From: JBDLID01 sp039715055
Lineage (GTDB): Bacteria; Desulfobacterota; Desulfobulbia; Desulfobulbales; Desulfocapsaceae
DNA: 16,083 nucleotides
Direction of reading: 5' to 3'
Assembly (NCBI GenBank): GCA_039715055.1
Contig: JBDLID010000067.1
Span: 1 to 16,083, forward strand
The position numbers and the translations under genes were made by a program. Of the stretch, positions 1-7,160 are shown one piece after another. Every line of letters begins with the position of its first letter. Within the stretch, counting starts at the first letter, position 1. The notes under the pieces are model-generated. The model had not been told where the DNA came from. It did no database searches and was given only the letters and a program-made list of their open reading frames with translations.

Positions 1-2
1 AC

Positions 3-659
3 CAGAGTGGTTGGGCTTATAATCCTGATGGCGGGAATGCGCTGTGGGGCAAGTATGCTATCCAGACATGTCGTTCATGCCACAAGGAGAAGGGCCTGGG
101 TAATCTGGAACCGGGTGAGAAAACGACAGCGCAATGGGAGACTTTTTTTGCCAACAACTATAAGAAGCTCCGTGAACTGGACCATGATTTCGGAGCTGTG
201 GGAATTAATGATCGACAGCTGGAAAATATTCACCGTTATCTTGTTGAGTCTGCAACCAGGGGTGGTGGGGCAGCACCGGTAAAGAAGAGTTCCAGGACTG
301 CAACTTCTTCAACAAAAAAGAGCAGCGCAGCCGCAACAGCCGGGAAGAAAGCAGCAACTGCGGAGGCATCGGCGAAGAAGTTTGACCCGGAGGCGGGTGA
401 TGCCAACAAGGGGCGGTATGTGTTCAGGAGATGTCTCTCCTGTCATAAAAAGAAAAAAGCACCGGTTGTCAGCCCTGGTGATCGGACGAAAAAGGCCTGG
501 GGGCGTTACTTCTCAAAAGATTTTAAGAAATTTAAAAAATTGATGCCTGATTTCCCTGCCATGCAGAATTATAAATTTTCAGTCAGCCAGCTGGAGCACC
601 TTCATCAGTTTTTGAGAAAATATGCTCTCGATGCTGAAAAGCCAAAGACCTGCGAGTAA
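3..659 (+). CDS. Periplasmic dihaem c-type cytochrome, two repeated domains (5' partial)
   Basis: The reading frame is open from the left edge, so the start codon and signal peptide lie outside the window. Two CxxCH haem sites are visible, CRSCH at 69-83 and CLSCH at 432-446. Each is followed by a similar helical domain with a W..(F/Y)F segment and an ending like QLE(N/H)(I/L)H(R/Q)(Y/F)L, so the protein is an internal duplication of a small monohaem cytochrome domain. The domains are joined by a linker of about 35 residues made almost only of Lys, Ala, Ser and Thr. The second domain is also very Lys-rich (KKKKAP, KKFKK), so it should be strongly basic. Haem c attachment implies export and a role as a periplasmic electron carrier. 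The specific partner is unknown; the convergent multihaem cytochrome is only a neighbour. The redox role is well supported, the exact family is not. Confidence 0.85.
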   Translation, partial: QSGWAYNPDGGNALWGKYAIQTCRSCHKEKGLGNLEPGEKTTAQWETFFANNYKKLRELDHDFGAVGINDRQLENIHRYLVESATRGGGAAPVKKSSRTATSSTKKSSAAATAGKKAATAEASAKKFDPEAGDANKGRYVFRRCLSCHKKKKAPVVSPGDRTKKAWGRYFSKDFKKFKKLMPDFPAMQNYKFSVSQLEHLHQFLRKYALDAEKPKTCE

Positions 660-681
660 GACTCAGGAATAAAGAGCCGGC

Positions 682-738
682 CAACAAAGCCCTTCACAGT
701 CATTGACTGTGAAGGGCTTTGTTGTTTCCAGTGTTTTT
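682..738 (+). terminator. Intrinsic terminator after the dihaem cytochrome
   Basis: A 21-base inverted repeat pairs 682-702 with 704-724 almost perfectly around a tight loop. It is followed by TTT and then a run of seven T at 732-738. It starts 22 bases past the stop codon. Because the next gene converges from the other side, the same hairpin could also stop transcripts coming from the minus strand, but the T-tract there is poor. Confidence 0.9.
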
Positions 739-740
739 TT

Positions 741-933
741 ACCTAAGTTATTGCAGATTTAAACAGGCAGACGAACGCAAGATCAGTAGTTGAAGCCTGG
801 TCGCCCAGAAGGCCTTTTTAGACTCCTTAAAGATTGCAACGTCCAGGTGGAAATGGGATCGAAGAGCAGGTTCCTGTTTTACCAAAGCCGGATATCAAGA
901 ACACCGGGATGTTTACTGTTTCAGGTTCTGATC
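741..933. other. Convergent spacer, no gene recognised
   Basis: About 190 bases lie between the terminator and the stop codon of the multihaem gene. I found no sustained open frame, no tRNA-like fold and no clear minus-strand terminator here. Confidence 0.5.
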
Positions 934-3072
934 CTATTGTTCAAATTCACCAGCCCACTCGGCCCATGAGCCGTCGTGAACAATGACATTGTCATAGCCG
1001 AGGTAGCTGAGCACCATAAAAAGTTCGGCAGCCAGCATGTTGGTATTACAGGTTGTGAAAATGGTTTTACTCATAATAGGAGAAAGACCTTTGGAACCAA
1101 GCAGCCAGGCCAGTCGGTTGGCCTGGAAATAGTTGCCATCGCCATCAAACAGTGAACGCAGCGGCAGGCTTATGGCCTCCGGGATAGCACCACCCTTTTG
1201 GGAAATATCAGTGCGAAAAGTGTCGCCGTTGAACTGGGCCAGGTTACGACTGTCAACGACAATGGCCTGTCCCGAGCCCATCTTGTCGATCAGGTCGTGA
1301 TTAGAGGCGGTCAGGTGACGCTTCTTGGGAGAATATTTTTTTGCCTTGACCGATGGCGCCTTACCCTTGACCAGCTTGTTACCAGTACTGGTCCATCTCT
1401 GGATGTTACCGTCAAGAAAGGATATCTTTTCATGTCCGATCATGGACAGGGCGAGAAAAGCAACTCCACGGCCACTTCTTCCATCATCATACACCACTAC
1501 ACGTTTTTTCGGCGTCAGGCCGAAGCGACTGCCGGACAGGATGGCTGCCAGCTCTTCCGGGGGCTTCATCATATAGGGCGGCTTCTCATCGGCTGCGGTG
1601 CGAAAGAGACAGAAGCAGATATGGTAGGCTCCCGGGATATGGCCGCGTTCATAATCCTCACGGCTTCGGGTGTCGAGAATGAGCAGATTCTTATCGTTGC
1701 GGTGTTTCTTGAGCCAGTCACTGGTGACCCGTATGGATTCATCGGGTTTGACCGGGGCCAGGAGGGGAGAACGCTGTGAATCCACTGGTGCGGGAATTTC
1801 ATTGTCATTGAGCAGGATATGGCGATTGGCGACGATCTGGTCAAAAGCCATATCCTCCCTGGTGAGGAAGATTTCCTTTGCACCGTGACAGTGGTTGCAG
1901 TCGCTGTTCTGCCAGGTACGGCGTTGAATGGTATGCGGAGCGGCCCGCTTGTAGGTCGGCAGGGCCGAAAAGCGTTTCATCTTGCCGATTACTGATTTGA
2001 ACGCATCACGATCGACAGCAACCTCTCTGAACAGGGTGTACCTTGCACTATGCTTGTCCGGGTTTTTACCAATTTTGAAACCCTGGAATGGGGGCGGTGA
2101 GACCGAATAGGAGATATTATCTTCATCCACGCCCATGTGGCAGCTTCGGCAATTTTGATACGAGGTGGCATGGCAAACCGCACAATCAACTTTGTCAAGG
2201 TGGACTTCGTGTTCGGGAATTGTCCCCTTTTTTAAGTCCTGGTGACAGCTTTGGCAGCTGGGACGGCCTTCACGTTGAAAGCGGTTACCGATTTTTTCGG
2301 CTGCACTGTGCATCTGGTCACCTTTATGACAGTCGGTGCAGCGCATACCGAACTTCTGGTAATGAACATCCCCGCCTCCACGTTTACCAATAAAGTCGTT
2401 GCCAGTAGGGCTGGTATGACAGGGAAAACACTGATAGATAAAATCAGGTTGTTTGAAAAAACGGTGGCCATCGCGCAGTCCGCCTCCGGCCACATCAGGG
2501 CGACTGACATGGCATGATCCGCAGTTGCCGCGATGACAGGTCATACACTGGCCCTTGATGACATTTTTGGAGAGTTTTTCAACCTGCTCAACAGAGCAGC
2601 GTTTGCCGAGTGTGTCAAAAAGAACTGCCGGGTTCATGTGGAGGGAGTTGACCGCTGTTTCAGTGATTTCTTCATGGCACTGACCGCAGGTTTGCTGCGG
2701 TGATAAACTGGGATCTGTGATAAGGCCCTGGTGAGCTGTCTCCGGATCATCGGTGGAAGGGTTGCCCTTGTGACACATCTGGCATGGAATTTCTCCGTGC
2801 GGATCCTTTAGAAAATCGTTTGCAACGAGGATTTTTTCATAAAGGTCAAAGGGCGCCTTTTTCACTGCGTAGCCATGTCCGCGCTGGAGGTCCGAGGTTT
2901 CTTCGTCGTCACCGAAAGCAACGGCATCTTCGGTCAACTCATCCAGTCGTTCTTCGTCGGTATGACAGGTAATGCAGTGATTGATATCATTTGACTGAGA
3001 AAGACCGATTCCCGGAAAAAACAGGAGTGAAAGGGTCGTGAGGATAACACCAAGCTGGCCGCCATTTGTCAT
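934..3072 (-). CDS. Undecahaem c-type cytochrome fused to tandem rhodanese domains
   Basis: The protein has 712 residues. Residues 1-26 form a hydrophobic export signal, odd in having no Lys or Arg in its n-region. Residues 33-396 hold eleven CxxCH sites, starting at Cys 33, 97, 129, 176, 184, 215, 245, 273, 297, 308 and 392; the fourth and fifth are separated by only three residues. Residues about 447-560 are a rhodanese fold (LDTRSREDYERGHIPGA, then VVVYDDGRSGRG) with no cysteine at the catalytic position. Residues about 588-712 form a second rhodanese domain with a likely active-site Cys675 (TTCNTNMLAAE). This inactive-active pair is the SseA/thiosulfate sulfurtransferase layout. The start ATG has GGAG six bases upstream and no other start is in frame. 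I infer a periplasmic protein coupling sulfane-sulfur handling to electron transfer; the substrate and direction are unknown. The barrel gene lies just upstream on the same strand. Confidence 0.9.
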   Translation of the reverse strand: MTNGGQLGVILTTLSLLFFPGIGLSQSNDINHCITCHTDEERLDELTEDAVAFGDDEETSDLQRGHGYAVKKAPFDLYEKILVANDFLKDPHGEIPCQMCHKGNPSTDDPETAHQGLITDPSLSPQQTCGQCHEEITETAVNSLHMNPAVLFDTLGKRCSVEQVEKLSKNVIKGQCMTCHRGNCGSCHVSRPDVAGGGLRDGHRFFKQPDFIYQCFPCHTSPTGNDFIGKRGGGDVHYQKFGMRCTDCHKGDQMHSAAEKIGNRFQREGRPSCQSCHQDLKKGTIPEHEVHLDKVDCAVCHATSYQNCRSCHMGVDEDNISYSVSPPPFQGFKIGKNPDKHSARYTLFREVAVDRDAFKSVIGKMKRFSALPTYKRAAPHTIQRRTWQNSDCNHCHGAKEIFLTREDMAFDQIVANRHILLNDNEIPAPVDSQRSPLLAPVKPDESIRVTSDWLKKHRNDKNLLILDTRSREDYERGHIPGAYHICFCLFRTAADEKPPYMMKPPEELAAILSGSRFGLTPKKRVVVYDDGRSGRGVAFLALSMIGHEKISFLDGNIQRWTSTGNKLVKGKAPSVKAKKYSPKKRHLTASNHDLIDKMGSGQAIVVDSRNLAQFNGDTFRTDISQKGGAIPEAISLPLRSLFDGDGNYFQANRLAWLLGSKGLSPIMSKTIFTTCNTNMLAAELFMVLSYLGYDNVIVHDGSWAEWAGEFEQ

Positions 3073-3141
3073 GAGGGTCTCCAGAACATTGCGGATAGAT
3101 GGGAGTCCGAGGAGTGTGGAAGTACGAATCCCATAATAAAG

Positions 3142-3174
3142 AAAAAGGGCGAATTATCCAAATTCGCCCTTTTT
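3142..3174 (-). terminator. Perfect hairpin terminator between the barrel and multihaem genes
   Basis: Arms 3142-3155 and 3161-3174 are perfectly complementary (14 base pairs, 5-base loop). The GC core is flanked by A-run and T-run, so it reads as a terminator on either strand. It sits 76 bases past the barrel gene stop and before the multihaem start, so it should end or attenuate the barrel transcript. The multihaem gene then needs readthrough or its own promoter in 3073-3141. Confidence 0.88.
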
Positions 3175-3249
3175 TATATAAAAGGGTATGCATTGCCAGA
3201 ATGCACTATGTCGCTCTACTGATGCCGGCTGGGCAAGTGCAGAGAAGAG

Positions 3250-4986
3250 TTACCAGCGGTAGGCCAGGTTGGCGTAGATGTTCCACATGGTATCTACCAC
3301 CGGCATGAATGAATCGAGAGCGGTCAGCTCAGAGATCTTGACCGGTTCACCCATGGGATTGCCGCTTCCGGAATACTCGTAATCGTAGTACTGGCCGCCC
3401 AGGGAAAAGAGCAGCTTGTTCTCAACCAGGGGCTGGTTGTAGAAAAGTTCGTACACGGATCCACGGGTAGCAAGCTTGGAGCCTGCGACATTGTCTTCAC
3501 CGCCGGTAAAGCCGATCCAGTACTGAGAGCCCCAGTTGTATTCAAAACCAATGGTTCCGTCTCCGGGAAGATCTGATTTGATACCGGCCCAGACGGAATA
3601 GCCGGTTCGGTCGGACTGTTCGCCGTTGGAGTTGAGCAGCCCATCGGTTCCAAGGAATTGGAGCATCGGGTTTCTGGAAACGCCGGAAGGCTGGGCGTGA
3701 CTTGCAGCGATGTCGACGAAAAATCCGACATTGCCAATCTGAGTCTGACCGAGCAGGGTCATGATGTCAATGGTGCCGATATTGGCAGTGGGCTCGGTCC
3801 GGCTGATGAATCCACCGGAGTTCATATTCATTTCATACTGGTCATAGCTGCCGTCACCGTTGTTGTCGAGTCCCGAGATGGTAAAGGGTGTGGCTACAAG
3901 ACCGGTGAAGCCGTCGGTGACGTTAAAGGCGTGGGCGTACATATTGGTGATCTTGGTTTCATCCTGCTCAAAAATATTGAATATCCAGCCGGCGAACTGC
4001 ATGTCATCAACATCTGAGTTGTATGACATGGAGTATGAGTTGCCAGAACCGATGCCCGACTCAAAGCCGACACCCCAGCAGAGCTTGAAGTTGAAACCGG
4101 GAATGCCGGTAGCTTCATCCAGGCCGAATCCAAGAGAGGCACCGTCAAACTGCCAGTTTATACCGTGAGACATGGGAGAGCCACCGACAACACTGGAAGC
4201 ACTGAATTCGGATGGAGAGCCGCCAAGTGCCGGCCGTCGTCCAAGTGAGAAGTGATAGTGGGACGATCCAAGATCGCCGAAGTAGGTAAAAAAGGCTCGT
4301 TCCACCCGCAAGGCTGAATCACTGCCGGTGGAGTGAACATTACCATCCATGGTAACGGCATTGGGACCGCCGTTGTACCACTTTACACCAGTGGAGTCGC
4401 CAAAAACCTTGTTGGCCGAAAGACGGCCGACAAAAGACAGGGAATGAACCGGCCGGGCCTTCATATCGATTCTAAGACGGGTGGTGAAGAGTGCATCGTT
4501 GTCAACCGACTGGTCCTCCGGAGACTGGCTGCGGAACATGGTTTGAAACTGTTTCATCTCATCAGGGCTGAACTGCTTTGAGGCAAACGCCATCTGACCG
4601 ATCATGATTGAGCTGGTCCCGGGCAGGCTTTTGGTCTCCATGTGGATTGAGTTAAAGTTGCTCTCCAGGTCCACTCCCAGAGTCAGCCTGTCAAGAGCGC
4701 TGTGCTTTTCATTATCAGAGACCCGTTTGTCCAGTTCATCAACGAGTTCCTCGACTTCCTCGGACTGCTCAGTCTGTTTCTCCTGCTGCTCAAGAGACAT
4801 TTGCAGCATCTCTTCAGTCGCTGCCAGTCGTTCATTAAGATCAAGGACGATATTCTTGAGCATTTCAATTTCACTCTGCAACTCCGTCTGGCTGGAACCT
4901 GGATTGCCGGCCTGAGCACTGTCTGAGTATAAGGGGAAGGATAAGAGGAGGGTGCTGAGCCCTGCCACTACGTATCGCTTAATCAT
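3250..4986 (-). CDS. Outer-membrane beta-barrel with N-terminal coiled coil, DUF3373-like
   Basis: I start at the ATG at 4984-4986 because AGGAGAG lies just upstream and a good signal peptide begins there (MIKRYVVAGLSTLLL, cleavage near AQA-GNPG). A longer frame extends to 5100 but lacks these. The product has 578 residues. Mature residues about 33-95 form a heptad-like, Glu/Leu-rich coiled coil, as in outer-membrane proteins that reach the periplasm or trimerise. The rest alternates short polar and aromatic strands with Gly/Asn/Asp turns and ends in NLAYRW, a C-terminal aromatic typical of barrel insertion. The segments TTRLRIDMKA, FVGRLSANKVFGDS, RVERAFFTYFGDLG and SLGRRPALGG match my memory of DUF3373 proteins of metal- and sulfur-reducing bacteria. 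Likely a porin. Its position upstream of the 11-haem cytochrome suggests an electron-conduit barrel, which is inference. The family call is from memory. Confidence 0.8.
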   Translation of the reverse strand: MIKRYVVAGLSTLLLSFPLYSDSAQAGNPGSSQTELQSEIEMLKNIVLDLNERLAATEEMLQMSLEQQEKQTEQSEEVEELVDELDKRVSDNEKHSALDRLTLGVDLESNFNSIHMETKSLPGTSSIMIGQMAFASKQFSPDEMKQFQTMFRSQSPEDQSVDNDALFTTRLRIDMKARPVHSLSFVGRLSANKVFGDSTGVKWYNGGPNAVTMDGNVHSTGSDSALRVERAFFTYFGDLGSSHYHFSLGRRPALGGSPSEFSASSVVGGSPMSHGINWQFDGASLGFGLDEATGIPGFNFKLCWGVGFESGIGSGNSYSMSYNSDVDDMQFAGWIFNIFEQDETKITNMYAHAFNVTDGFTGLVATPFTISGLDNNGDGSYDQYEMNMNSGGFISRTEPTANIGTIDIMTLLGQTQIGNVGFFVDIAASHAQPSGVSRNPMLQFLGTDGLLNSNGEQSDRTGYSVWAGIKSDLPGDGTIGFEYNWGSQYWIGFTGGEDNVAGSKLATRGSVYELFYNQPLVENKLLFSLGGQYYDYEYSGSGNPMGEPVKISELTALDSFMPVVDTMWNIYANLAYRW

Positions 4987-5094
4987 AAACTCTCTCCTGA
5001 AACGGTCGCTTCGACCTGAAAACCACAGCCGGACAGCCGGGTATTGAAAATATGGTGATGTGTTGATCAATTCACTAATAATATTCCGCCTCTT

Positions 5095-5123
5095 AACCAA
5101 TTCTTATAGAGCGTTAGTTGGTT
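5095..5123. promoter_or_regulatory. Dyad around the barrel-gene promoter -10 region
   Basis: AACCAA (5095-5100) and TTGGTT (5118-5123) form an inverted repeat with a 17-base spacer. The arms sit next to the candidate -35 and near the expected start of transcription, which suits a repressor or activator site. The arms are only six bases, so chance is possible. Confidence 0.35.
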
Positions 5124-5129
5124 TGTCAA
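5103..5129 (-). promoter_or_regulatory. Candidate sigma-70 promoter for the barrel gene
   Basis: On the minus strand a perfect TTGACA (5124-5129) is followed after 15 bases by TATAAG (5103-5108). The spacer is shorter than ideal. It would give a leader of roughly 110 bases before the ATG at 4986. Confidence 0.45.
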
Positions 5130-5243
5130 GGAGAAAGAGATGAAATATGCTGTGTTATCAGGAAGTAAAGACCAGAGAAGCAACAGGAGCTTATTTTACA
5201 TCCATGGGTGTATGGTCAAGTAAATGATTTTAAATACGGTTAC

Positions 5244-5272
5244 TTGTCGGTCGATCTTAAAATCGCTATAAA
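5244..5272 (+). promoter_or_regulatory. Candidate sigma-70 promoter upstream of the haem sensor
   Basis: TTGTCG (5244-5249), a 17-base spacer and TATAAA (5267-5272) make a good match to the sigma-70 consensus. It points toward the sensor gene with a leader of about 165 bases. Confidence 0.5.
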
Positions 5273-5342
5273 TTTTTGGTTAGTCATTTGCACAGTTCGG
5301 CGCCAAGAGGCGATAATACCAAAAAAAATCGAGGGATTGCCG

Positions 5343-5371
5343 TTCCTATTTTTTTCTCACCGTGCTATAGT
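5343..5371 (+). promoter_or_regulatory. Second candidate promoter, extended -10 type, for the haem sensor
   Basis: TGCTATAGT at 5363-5371 is an extended -10 element. The -35 at the right spacing (TTCCTA, 5343-5348) is poor. Its leader would be about 65 bases, shorter than that from the promoter at 5244. Confidence 0.4.
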
Positions 5372-5444
5372 TTCGCGATGTTCAGGGGATTCTGGTCCGG
5401 GTGACCAGTGGGAAATTGTATCAAGTTGAGGATTGGAGGAGCGA

Positions 5445-6344
5445 ATGGGGATTCGGTCAAAGTTTGTAGCGATTATTACGATATTGAGTTTACTGGCCAC
5501 TCTGGCCATTGGTTATACAAGCTATACGTTCAGTCGCCAGAGCGCCATCAGCGAGGCCAAGAGCAAGGGCGAAATCATATTTAATTACATCGGAGCCAGT
5601 TCAAAATTTTTCAGTAAGTATCAATACCCTATGATCATGGAGATCGTACCCGACCAGGACAGTTTTATTCCGGAGTTGATGTCCAAATTTGTTGTCAATC
5701 GGATGGAGTATGAAATTTTCCAGGAGACTCTGGAAGGGTATCTTTTCAAGCAGGCAACTGTTGACCCTCTCTGGCCCGATAATAAGGCGGATGCCTCAGA
5801 GCTTGAGATCATCAAGGCCTTTCAGGAATCACCCGGCCTGCCTGAAAAAGATGGAATGGTGGAAAAGGAGGGTGAGCCTTATTTCTATACTGCTAAACCC
5901 ATCACCGTCAACAAGGCCTTCTGTCTGAACTGCCACGGCGACCCGTCTGATGCACCGGCGGACCAGAAGGAGATTTACGGAACTGAAAACGGCTACAACT
6001 GGAAGATGGATGAGACAGTGGGAATATCAGTCGTTTATATCTCTATCTCTCAGGCCATGGTAGAGGCCAAGGCTGCAGCATTGAAAATTTTTCTCCTCGG
6101 CATCGGCTGTCTGCTGGTGGCAATTATTTGTATCTGGATATTCCTGGATCGAAGTGTTGTTGCTCCCATCATCCGTCTGTCAGACAGTGCCAAGGATATT
6201 TCTGTTGGTAAGAATCTCTGCGATTCGATCCACACTGAATCTTCTGATGAGATAGGAGGGCTGGCCAACTCCATTGACCGGATGAGGATCAGTGTCAACA
6301 AGCTTCTCAAGCGGACCTGCCCGGATCGCAGGCAAAGTAAATAG
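5445..6344 (+). CDS. Membrane haem-c sensor, DUF3365/Tll0287-type domain plus HAMP, no output domain
   Basis: I choose the ATG at 5445 because GGAGGA lies four bases before it; an in-frame TTG at 5433 would put that Shine-Dalgarno inside the gene. The product has 299 residues. TM1 spans about residues 8-28, a periplasmic domain about 30-210, TM2 about 213-234, and a HAMP domain about 235-287 (VVAPIIRLSDSAKDIS, then DEIGGLANSIDRM). The periplasmic part has one haem c site, CLNCHGDP at 160-164, preceded by EPYFYTAKPITVNKAFC, which matches the DUF3365/Tll0287-like haem sensor domain. The protein stops just after HAMP, with no kinase, cyclase or chemoreceptor output. It may signal through a partner or be a cut-down sensor. 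It is divergent from the barrel gene, so redox control of the neighbouring module is plausible but unproven. Confidence 0.87.
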   Translation: MGIRSKFVAIITILSLLATLAIGYTSYTFSRQSAISEAKSKGEIIFNYIGASSKFFSKYQYPMIMEIVPDQDSFIPELMSKFVVNRMEYEIFQETLEGYLFKQATVDPLWPDNKADASELEIIKAFQESPGLPEKDGMVEKEGEPYFYTAKPITVNKAFCLNCHGDPSDAPADQKEIYGTENGYNWKMDETVGISVVYISISQAMVEAKAAALKIFLLGIGCLLVAIICIWIFLDRSVVAPIIRLSDSAKDISVGKNLCDSIHTESSDEIGGLANSIDRMRISVNKLLKRTCPDRRQSK

Positions 6345-6370
6345 AGCCGCCGTAACCGGCTAGTCTCTGC

Positions 6371-6407
6371 AAGCGTCCCGGCCCGATATGGGTTGGGACG
6401 TTTTTTT
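6371..6407 (+). terminator. Intrinsic terminator after the haem sensor
   Basis: CGTCCC (6374-6379) pairs with GGGACG (6395-6400), the flanking A and T bases extend the stem, and a run of seven T follows (6401-6407). It begins about 27 bases after the sensor stop codon. Confidence 0.87.
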
Positions 6408-6546
6408 AATTTCAAATGCCTAACCGATTTTATGATTATTTCTGTCGTTTGGATATGATCAATGAAGAGAATTGCAGAGGAGTGGGCCTGGTCAAGAGGT
6501 GATGGAGGGTCACCGTTATGAATCAATCCAGCTGAATGAGTATGAT

Positions 6547-7002
6547 ATGAAAATATGGGTAGACGCGGATGCGTGTCCGGTGGTGATCAAGGAGATTTTA
6601 TTTAAGGCGGCAGAGAGAACCAGGCTGCAGTTAACCCTTGTCGCCAATAAACCTGTTCGTATACCGTCCTCGAATTGCATTGACTTCCTGCAGGTATCAT
6701 CCGGCCTTGATGTTGCTGACAACGAGATCGTAAAAAGGCTTGAAAGTGGTGACCTTGTAATCACCGCTGATATCCCTCTGGCTGCAGACGTTGTTAAAAA
6801 GGGCGGTTTTGCTCTCAATCCCCGTGGTGAATTATATACAGCTGAAAACATAAGTGATCGTTTAAGTGTGAGAGATTTTATGGACGTCCTTCGATCAAGC
6901 GGGGTGGACACAGGTGGGCCGTCACCTCTGACAAAAAGGGACAGGCAATCATTTGCCAACCATCTCGATCAACTGTTGAGCAGGTATGGCACAAAATCAT
7001 AA
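6547..7002 (+). CDS. yaiI: YaiI/YqxD family protein (UPF0178, DUF188)
   Basis: The product has 152 residues when started at the ATG at 6547, which gives the family's standard beginning MKIWVDADACPVVIKEI. The frame stays open upstream to 6472, but that extension does not look like the family. The ribosome site before 6547 is weak, so the start rests on homology. Conserved features include the Asp pair in DADACP, a DLVITADIPLAADVVKKG segment, NPRGELYT, and a C-terminal TGGPSPLTKRDRQSFANHLDQLL. Domain layout resembles PIN-like or Toprim-like folds, and family function is not firmly known. It is flanked by terminator-closed units, probably a single-gene transcript or one running on into the downstream barrel gene. 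The family call is strong, the role open. Confidence 0.93.
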   Translation: MKIWVDADACPVVIKEILFKAAERTRLQLTLVANKPVRIPSSNCIDFLQVSSGLDVADNEIVKRLESGDLVITADIPLAADVVKKGGFALNPRGELYTAENISDRLSVRDFMDVLRSSGVDTGGPSPLTKRDRQSFANHLDQLLSRYGTKS

Positions 7003-7160
7003 TGGAGCTACAGTAATTTAGTACAGGCAGGTCGATTGATAATTATCTTATTGGTTTTGCTATTTTTTAGGATATGTTAGGATTGTTTATTATTGTTATC
7101 TGTCTTTCGTTTTTAGCGGGTGGCTATAGAACAGCAACTAAATACCGAGAGGAAAGAAAA

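Larger units (their letters stand above)
4987..5444. other. Divergent intergenic region with promoters for the barrel and sensor genes
   Basis: This 458-base AT-rich spacer separates divergently transcribed genes. I see no credible coding frame: the short open frames lack ribosome sites and protein-like composition. It holds the promoter-like sequences and the dyad listed separately. Confidence 0.6.

Noticed and set aside
741..933. Possible tRNA or small RNA in the convergent spacer
   Set aside because: No cloverleaf, T-loop consensus or hairpin series could be traced.
5208..5429. Short plus-strand open frame in the divergent spacer
   Set aside because: It has no ribosome site and no protein-like pattern, and it covers promoter-like sequence.
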